DNA of 64,000 nucleotides from Prosopocoilus inquinatus (lineage: Eukaryota; Arthropoda; Insecta; Coleoptera; Lucanidae). The DNA is taken from the NCBI GenBank assembly GCA_036172665.1, contig CM069870.1:61442212-61506211 (forward strand), read 5' to 3'. The notes beneath the pieces were generated by a model. That model saw nothing but the letters and a program-made list of their open reading frames with translations. It did no database searches and was not told the DNA's origin. Shown here in pieces: positions 56,689 through 64,000 of the stretch. The translations under genes and the position numbers were made by a program. Numbering within the stretch: position 1 is the first letter of the stretch; every line of letters begins with the position of its first letter.

Positions 56689-57113
56689 CATGGGCGTAGA
56701 CAAACTTTTTTTCAAACCCGGGCATAGTTAAATTAATATCCTATGACTTATACTTACCGGGTGTCCACTTTGATTACTCACCACAGGAATTATAATGCAT
56801 TTTTTTAATCGTAAATTTCTGCTTTATTAACGAATTTATCATAAAGTAAAGGATGGACTGGAAGGATGCAATTCCAGGAGAGAGAATCCCAGTTTATGCT
56901 TCTGGGAGAATCAGTATAACTGAGTATATGCAGAATTTGAAAATTTTCCAGAATTTCCTAGATTTCAAACTAAAATTCACTAAACAATCGAGTAAGTTGC
57001 GTGTTACGTAAAATTTCTAATAACTGTTAATTTTTCTTCGCTCCGAATACTAACCCCAGGTATTTTAACCCCAGGAAAATGCCCGGGCTTGCCCACAGCT
57101 GGCTACGCCTATG
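56689..57113. mobile_element. hAT-type MITE
   Basis: The ends are CATGGGCGTAGACAAAC and the inverse of CATAGGCGTAGCCAGC, with CCCGGGCAT following in both arms. The 8-bp target duplication GATACAAT is perfect (56681-56688 and 57114-57121). 425 bp, non-coding. Confidence 0.9.
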
Positions 57114-57121
57114 GATACAAT

Positions 57122-59306
57122 TCTGAATGAATTTTATCAAGAAAATAAAAATTTCTATCGTCTCCCCCTTTATACTTATTTAAATTGCAAGCGGTAATTC
57201 TGTTTGACATTATTTCAGCTTTTCCTTAATTTCCAAACCGATCGACTTTTGTCTTTTTTTGATTCAATTTGACTTTATTATCAGTTTTATGCCCTTTGGT
57301 TTTTTCTTTCATTCAAACGTGACGCGATTCCAACCGGAAGCCCATTCAATTTTGGTTTGACTCATAATCAGTTAATTTTCTTATCTTAGGTATTTTCTTC
57401 ACCGAACATTTATGTTTTTTTTAATTCCTTATTTGACTTTTGATTTTTCTTTTACATTCGGTTTCATTTGTTTTATTTTCGTTTCTTAACCATCAGTTTA
57501 TCATCTTTTGTTTTCCCTTTCGTGTTTTCTTTGTTCGATTTTTCTTTAATATGACCACTTTTTTAATAAAAATTGATCATCTTCTTTTCTTGTACTCGAT
57601 TTGAGATTATTTTATTTTACATTACATATTACACTTACATTTACATCCGTCGAATGGTTTTCTCCAGTATTCGATTTCATTTTATTTAATTCTGTTGCAG
57701 ATTAACGTTGCAATTCTTTGGCTTGATCGTAAGTCTCGCAAGGAATTTTCGGCCTGTACATTTAAATGTCCCGATAATACCTTACGATGCTTACGATCAC
57801 TCTTAGAATTGTAGTATAAATTTTCGATTGCGTTCGTCAGTTTTTCAATGATCTAACTTACTTCAGATTTTACGCAATTGACATAATTTTTTTTTGTCCT
57901 TACTTCATCGACTATCGTCTCTTGATTCTGTTTTATTCCGAACATTCGGAACCGGTATAGAATTTTCTTTCATTTTTAATTTTATTTTAAAGAGAGGACA
58001 GGGTTCACATTCCTAATTAAATTTTAAAAGATGATTTAATTATATAATATAAAGGATTAAGATAAAGTTGAGTTTGTTAGTGCGAAAACAAACATGCAAA
58101 ATAAATCAGAAGGAAATAAACGAATTGTCTGAAGTAAACCAAATTAATTATTTAGCTTTTTCGATAATAAGAGAAGAAAGAAAGAAAATAATATTAGAAA
58201 TAATACAAATTTACACTATAACTTCTATCTTCTATAAATATCTTCTTCGTATGGCTTCCGATGTATCACATCACTAATTCTTCTTCCTGCCAAAACTTTG
58301 CTTTTCTTGCTCAGGACTTCTGAACTGCTTCTACTTTTCACTGTTGCTATTGCTGCTTCGTTAGTACCGAGTCTAACTCGTTCCATTTATAGGTGTACTT
58401 CTGTATTCCTTACGTAAAGAAAGAATTAAGTCGTCGAGTCTGGAACAAAAAAACAAGTTTGTCAAATAAATAAATAAGAGATAGGGAGGAATCATCAAAA
58501 ATTACCCTATGAGCAAATTAGACAATTTGTTTCTATCAAAGTTCAATTCAAAATGCTCTTTTTTCCATGACTCATATTACGGATTTATGTCACCTGCTTA
58601 TGACCTACCAAGTATTCTTCTTGTCAAAAGCCGTACATGCCATATTTTCTTTCAAAGGTTTTTATACATTGCTTCCGTAACTCTCCTTTATGAGTTTCTT
58701 ATTTATCGGCCTCTATAATTTTTCCTTTGTTGGTTTGGTCTTAATTTTAAGTACCCTTATGATTCGTTCTTCTATTCAAATGTTTTTGTCATGTGAATAG
58801 GTGTTCAGTCAAATGAATAAAATTATAAAGTGCAAAGGTATGTATACATACATGGTCTAACAAGACTAGGACTTCTTAAAATGAAGTCTCATTTTTGTGT
58901 GATCGAAGAAACTACGTATTTAGTACTAGACTTAGGGCTGGGGTTTCATAATTGAACTAAAGGAGACTTTACAATAAAGTCACACTCATATGTTAAAACA
59001 AATGTGAAAACACATCGGAATGTGACTGTTATTTAAGTCTCGTTCAATTCGATTATGAAACAAGGCCTTAATGTCTTTTCTAAAAAAAGTCAAATTAGCA
59101 GCACTTTCATTTGTTGTGTTCTGTAAATGATTTTTTTTTTAATTTATCGAATGCATTTGGTCTTCTTTTCTAACATAACACAGAACACGACATCGCCCAA
59201 TCGAACAAAATAAAATTAAATACGATTCATTGAAAATTTATTATGCGGAAGAAGAAGAAGAAGAAGAAGAAAAAAATAAATAATTGCTAAATCACTATTA
59301 AGTCTT
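57122..59306. other. Intergenic DNA, T-rich in part
   Basis: No gene recognised. 57,140-57,960 is strongly T-rich on the plus strand. A (GAA)n run lies at 59,248-59,272, close to the 3' end of Osiris gene 3. Confidence 0.4.
58934..59067. mobile_element. MITE of TTTCATAAT family, copy 2
   Basis: The ends are GGGCTGGGGTTTCATAATTG and an inverse beginning GGCCTTGTTTCATAATCG. TTA stands on both sides, fitting a 3-bp target duplication. Confidence 0.7.
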
Positions 59307-60171
59307 TTACTGCGGAGTATACGCCGAGTATGCCAGTTCTTGAGCCCCATTGGATTCATCCAAAGACCTAGCGGCGTAGTGACTGGTGTAAGCTGCTGCG
59401 TCCCATGCACCATGCGCGCTGATTTGCGGAGGAGAATTATCCGTTGCGATTTTCTTGCACAGTTGGAAGATCGCAAGTCCAACTGAGACGATGAACGAGA
59501 AGAAAGAGAGCTGCAAAGCGTTCCACGCCTTCAATCCGAGCACACCCAAAGCAAGCGGGATTAGGGTCATGGCTTTGAGGAGGATGAAGACCAAAATCGG
59601 AATGAAAATCTTCTTGAGTTTCGACTTGCGAGCTGCAAAACATTTTTTCCAAATAAAATGTAACACGAATTGAAATAAATACCTTGGACATCAGTGGAAT
59701 CACCGAAGCTCAATTTCAAATCCAATTCTTCTTCATCTAAGTTTCTTGCATCGAGGGTGACTTTGGTCTCGACGAGTGGTAACTTAAAAGTGACGTCGTG
59801 ACTCTTCACGTATTCCTCAATTTTATTTTCAAACCCAGGGTCGCTTCGACTTGAAACCTCATTGGAGTGATAGGAATTACGATTGATTTCTACCGCATCA
59901 GAAAGCTGGAAGTTACTGGTTACTTAAAAAAATGGGATCTCTGGTAGATTCACCTCCTTACTTTGTACGAATCCTTTTGGAATATCTGTTCGAAAAACTG
60001 CAACGCTTTAAATTTCAAGCACGCAATCGGATCATCGTTCTTGCACAAGGATCTCATTTCTTCGACGGTCGTGCCCAAAGAAAAATCCTTTAAGAACGAA
60101 GAACTGATCGTTGGTGACGCCTTGACCAGGACCAGCGCACCCAGGGCCAAACAAAGTTTCGCGGGACCCAT
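59307..60171 (-). CDS. Osiris family protein 3
   Basis: A full-featured Osiris protein of 252 aa with three exons: 59962-60171, 59683-59905 and 59307-59632. All splice sites are GT-AG. The order is a signal peptide ([13 protein letters not shown]), a two-cysteine region ([20 protein letters not shown]), a DUF1676-type region ([24 protein letters not shown]), a basic stretch, two hydrophobic segments ([20 protein letters not shown] and the next) and the C-terminal [12 protein letters not shown], the diagnostic AQxLAYxxY motif. A TCAGT initiator (60198-60202) and an ATAAATA (60236-60242) lie upstream. Osiris proteins are insect-only and several act in cuticle secretion, which is the likely but unproved role here. 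I cannot assign an orthologue number. Confidence 0.9.
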
Positions 60172-60727
60172 ATTAACAAAACGCTTGTCAGCGATTGACT
60201 GATGGGCCGTTAAATTCGTTCCGACTATTTATTTATTTGCAATCGGAAGTGGCAAAAGAAAAGTGATCTGCGTTCGCATTTCTTCGATCTCCTTTGGCTT
60301 TTAACCATTGTTCGAAGCGCTGGCGTTGAATCCAAATGAGGTTCGAGCGTTCTTCGGCTTCGCGGAGTTTTGGCAGCGGAATAATTGTATTAAGGACGAG
60401 GTGTTAATAAATATGCGACACGGCGTTCCGCTGGATGTTGGTATTTGGGTCCTGTTTGGACGCCTTATCGGCCGTTTTGTTTTCTACGGTCTCATTTTAG
60501 TGTACTCGTTTTTAAAGAAATTATTTGCTTCCTATTTGTTTCATATTGAATAGCTAATTGAACTTGTCCAAAATAAATATCGAATAATTAATTCGCAAAG
60601 TAAGATAGTAATTACTGAAGTGAATTTTGAGGTTTGAGTGCTGCAAAATGTTTGTAAAGAAATAATTAAAATTTGTTAATCAAATTATAAATGATCACTT
60701 TTTTTCTAAAGTACGTGAGACTATAAC
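60172..60727. other. Upstream region of Osiris gene 3
   Basis: Holds the promoter elements given for Osiris gene 3; otherwise no recognisable content. Confidence 0.4.
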
Positions 60728-60852
60728 GGCTGTTTTCATAATCAGACTTTAAGGAAGCTTTAATTTAAAGTCACTTTAAGAATAGGGAAACAATCATATT
60801 TTTTTTAGGATAAAATAATTTTAAATTTAAAGACCTATTATGAAACCGGCCC
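60728..60852. mobile_element. MITE of TTTCATAAT family, copy 3
   Basis: The ends are CGGCTGTTTTCATAATCAG and the inverse of GGGCCGGTTTCATAATAG. Both arms hold AT-rich words such as TTTAATTTAAAG. Confidence 0.75.
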
Positions 60853-60866
60853 TAATTCCATCTTTG

Positions 60867-62036
60867 CTAAAGACACGGTACAAAAGGTAAAATCTTTTTT
60901 TTTGTACCCTCAAAGCTTCTAGTTTTGGAAACATTGGGTTGGTTAGAATTTGCAGATACGTGGGCTGCTGGAAAAGTTTCTGGAAACCGTATGAAACTGT
61001 ATTCGCTTTTGACGTCAATACACTTTTGTATATGCTCGAAACAATTTCTAAAGCACGTTTTCCACTCTAATGATGGTACCTTATAAACCAGTGTCCGGAA
61101 TGTTTCAACCGCTGCTTCAGCCGCCGAAAATCGCTCACCACGCATTTTATTTTTGATATTTTGGAACAAAAAGAAATCAATAGGTGATAAATCAGGTGAA
61201 TATGGACAATGAGTCATTAATTCAACATTTTTGTTGGACAAAAATTCAACAGTTTGACGGGCTGAGTGAGAGCTGGCGTTGTCATGTTGGAGAATAATTC
61301 GTCGATTTCGATTGTTTCTTCTTCTTTGATCGATGACTTCCGGCAAACAAATTGTAATATACCAATCAGCATTCACGGTTTTTCGATTCTCTAAAGCCAC
61401 GGTTGCTACATGTCCAGTTAAACCAATGAAACAAGCAATCATTTGCTTCGCAGCACTTCGTGAACGGACAACCTTTGTTGGTTTTGGTTCATTTTGAAAT
61501 ACCCAAACGGTAGATTGTTGTTTACTTTCTTGCTCGTACGAATAGATCCACGTTTCGTCACCAGTAACGATGTTATAAACTAAATTTGAACAACCTCCAT
61601 TGAATTTCTTGAGCATTTCCTCGCACCATTTGACACGACCCTGCTTTTGCGCTTCTGTTAAATTGTGTGGGATCCAACGACTGCAAAGCTTTCGTACGTT
61701 CAAATGATCATGCAAAATCTGGTGTATTGCTTTCATGTCAATGCGTAGGGATGCTTGAATCTTACGGTGTGTCACATGTCGATCTCGCTCAAGCATTTCA
61801 CGCACAGCATCTACATTAGTGGCAACAACAGATGTTGATGGACGCCCTTCACGAAATTCGTCACTGAGAGAGGTACGCCCACGCTGGAATTCGGCAAACC
61901 AATTATAAACACTGCTCTTTGATGGTGCTTCATTTCCAAAAGCCAAATGAAGCCGATCGAGGCATTGTTTCGGCGTTAGAGCACATTTGAAATCGTAAAA
62001 AATCATGGCACGAAAATTTTCACGCGAGATTTCCAT
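60867..62036 (-). CDS. Mariner transposase, open but over-long
   Basis: DD34D transposase, the cut-and-paste enzyme of the element. The ATG is at 62036. N-terminal paired helix-turn-helix domains include LHLAFGNEAPSKSSVYNWF and the linker WIPHNLTE. The three catalytic Asp residues lie in VTGDETWIY, LQHDNASSHS and YSPDLSPIDFFLF. The frame has no internal stop. A normal mariner transposase has about 345 residues. Here the frame continues through the terminal repeat (RFPETFPAAHV) and about 30 codons into flanking DNA, ending at codon 389, so the native stop seems to have been lost. Catalytic residues are intact, so it is possibly functional or only recently dead. Confidence 0.88.
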   Translation of the reverse strand: MEISRENFRAMIFYDFKCALTPKQCLDRLHLAFGNEAPSKSSVYNWFAEFQRGRTSLSDEFREGRPSTSVVATNVDAVREMLERDRHVTHRKIQASLRIDMKAIHQILHDHLNVRKLCSRWIPHNLTEAQKQGRVKWCEEMLKKFNGGCSNLVYNIVTGDETWIYSYEQESKQQSTVWVFQNEPKPTKVVRSRSAAKQMIACFIGLTGHVATVALENRKTVNADWYITICLPEVIDQRRRNNRNRRIILQHDNASSHSARQTVEFLSNKNVELMTHCPYSPDLSPIDFFLFQNIKNKMRGERFSAAEAAVETFRTLVYKVPSLEWKTCFRNCFEHIQKCIDVKSEYSFIRFPETFPAAHVSANSNQPNVSKTRSFEGTKKKILPFVPCL

Positions 62037-62209
62037 GTTTACACAAAATTACTTTTTCTCAAATGCTGTACAAGCAAAACTAGTTCACTTGGATAGGAAC
62101 TGTCAATAGAATTGTAGGCGAGAAACGTCAAATTTTTCAAGTATGACAGTTGATAAACGCTAAAAGTTCTAGACCTTCTAGATACCAGAAAATTTTCCAG
62201 CAGCCCACG
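60959..62209 (-). mobile_element. Mariner element, nearly full length
   Basis: The terminal repeats are CGTGGGCTGCTGGAAAAGTT at the left end and the inverse of CGTGGGCTGCTGGAAAATTT at the right end, bordered by TA (60957-60958 and 62210-62211). Length 1251 bp, normal for mariner. It is the same family as 22781-23868. Confidence 0.9.
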
Positions 62210-62211
62210 TA

Positions 62212-64000
62212 ATGACGAGGATAACAAATCGCAGTTGATATCGATAATAAATAAGTTATCCTGTTTATGAAATAACTAGTTATTGGGTTAGTTAAAAATT
62301 GCAGAAGATACCCAAGATAACAAATCGGTACTTATATAGATCTTAAACTTATCAGAAGAGGAACGATGTTGTATAGCAACTTGTTTAAACAAGAACAAAA
62401 TCATCAAAGTGTATTTGTATATTGGCAATGAAAAACGGGTATCATATTAACAACCTGTTATTTCTCTTCAAAAGTATACATGAATTCAAATTTTTTTCTA
62501 GCTGTTTCACGCCTTCAAAAAAATTTCCTTTAAACAGTCCGCCACATATTATCTTTTAGTGCTCTTTTAAACCCAAAGCATTTTCTTTTCTGCTAATTTA
62601 CAGGGTCCAGGGCTGGTCAGATGGGTTTCTTAATTTTATTTAACATTACTAACTTTAACCCGCATAAATAGCACGCAGTAACATTTTTTTTGCGAACGAG
62701 AACGTCGACGTTTTTCCTCCACAATAATTTCTTCAATTCTGAATTGTGCCTCCTTGGACTTTTCCATTTACGTCAGCAAACACTCAATAAGCAAGATTGC
62801 CTTCATTATCCCAGAAAATGTTGTTTTGGCTTCTTGATAGTATGTTTGTGGAGCCATGGTTTGAATTCCTGTTTAATAGGTGATGTCTCGTTCCCGTTGA
62901 CAATTCGAGAAAAAAATCTATTACTTTCTAACGCGGCCAAACTTTTTTGATATGATCGTTCACTAACCAGTTTTTGCTCAGTCGTACCTAAGCAATTTGT
63001 GAATCTAGCTTCTTCACTTTGGCAATAAAGAAGATAGTTAGGCGAAAAATCTTGATCGACTCCCACCACTTCTGTTCAGAGGCGCGGCGATGTTATGAAC
63101 GGTGTCACTATCGTGCATCGTGTTCTATAGCGTTAAATTTTGTGCGCGATGCTGAAGTCCGATGAGTCAGTAGAGTGGGAGGAAAATTAAGCGCATTTCA
63201 GGAATTTCCGCCAAAATCTAGTAATAACTAAACAGCGGAATCAAGAAAGTGAACTGACTATACTTGATTTTTAATCAAAAAGTCTAACATCGTCATGGTA
63301 AAAACGCGAATAAAATTCCAGAAGCTAATAACAGCTCTTTCTTGAATTTAGAAACAACAATTTAGTTGATTTGAATTAAATAGAAGCACGACACGTCTCT
63401 GCAGCACACTCTCTTGTGCGCATCGTGTCCGAGCATCGCAGTCAACCGCGACATTATTGTGAATCATGCCGTCCTAAGGAATGCATTATTTCTTTGGCTT
63501 ACCGATTGTTCACTATCGGCTAGACGCGCTGCGTCGGCAAATATGTTGAGGCGTGTACGCAATCTATTTATAACATCGCACCGCTTCGTTGCAATAGTAA
63601 ACTGTTACACTTTTTTCTATCCACCATCTGGTAATAACACTGACCTGTAAGACGATCTTGTAATATCAGATATACGACTTTTCGCACCATTTCTTCATTT
63701 CGAGCTTTTATCGGTTGTCAGGATCTTAGATCATCATTAATTAATTCTCTACTCCATTAGTTTAGATTAAAATAGAACTAATTACAAATTGCTATTCTTT
63801 CGCAAATAATTTTTAGGCCATTGCTTCGTTTTGTCAGGAATTTAATGATGCTGCAGTTTCCGCCTTAATTTCACTTATTTTTATAATAAATAAACGTTCT
63901 CAAATCTCTATGAAGACCACAAATTAAATACAATTGAACACATGTAAGTACTTCTAAGGGCCAGTTTTTCAGTTGCGGTGTGATCTTAAGTTTCGTTTTA
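62212..64000. other. Intergenic DNA with one MITE
   Basis: No gene recognised. A TATTTATAA word at 63,566-63,574 could be a promoter for something beyond the window, but nothing supports that here. Confidence 0.35.
63037..63219. mobile_element. MITE, copy 2 of CTAGGCG family
   Basis: Matches the reverse complement of 21721-21878. It starts TTAGGCGAAAAATCTTGATC, contains ACTCCCACCACTTCTG and TTTTGTGCGCGA, and ends in GGAATTTCCGCC. Confidence 0.72.

Overview
The window reads as nuclear DNA from an insect. It holds three Osiris-family genes (an insect-specific family of small secreted or membrane proteins, usually clustered), TATA-box promoters, short GT-AG introns, AT-rich intergenic DNA, mariner, hAT and RTE transposons and a gypsy-type LTR retrotransposon. 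A beetle or another holometabolous insect is my guess; nothing here fixes the species.

Layout. 1-20 kb is a local segmental duplication with three copies of an M17 leucyl-aminopeptidase-like gene on the minus strand. One is a truncated relic (2002-2285) and two are complete six-exon genes of 510 codons each (9844-11943 and 17282-19367). Copies of a decayed, unidentified block accompany the two complete genes, and old transposons are nested throughout. 20-30 kb is a transposon-rich gap: mariner relics, an LTR-like block, and a cluster of short elements carrying recognisable type I hammerhead ribozymes in both orientations. 30-32 kb, 52-53 kb and 59-60 kb each hold one Osiris gene, all on the minus strand. 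Between them lie a decayed RTE-like retrotransposon, smaller reverse-transcriptase scraps, a further hammerhead element (40.2 kb), a 1 kb palindrome (43.8-44.9 kb) and a young 6.5 kb gypsy element (45030-51523). 60.9-62.2 kb is a nearly full-length mariner.

Most notable. (1) The gypsy element carries, in frame after pol and separated by one TAG, a macro domain of the OARD1/TARG1 ADP-ribosyl-hydrolase type plus a CCCH zinc finger. Its gag-pol junction shows a frameshift heptamer followed by a predicted H-type pseudoknot. (2) Four well-formed and several eroded hammerhead ribozymes lie in short elements of about 300 bp. Their body sequence is circularly permuted around the ribozyme between copies, as expected if they integrate from circular RNA (retrozyme-like or Penelope-derived).

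The Osiris genes form a family cluster interrupted by the retroelement. The aminopeptidase genes are a separate recent tandem family. No tRNA, rRNA or CRISPR array is supported.
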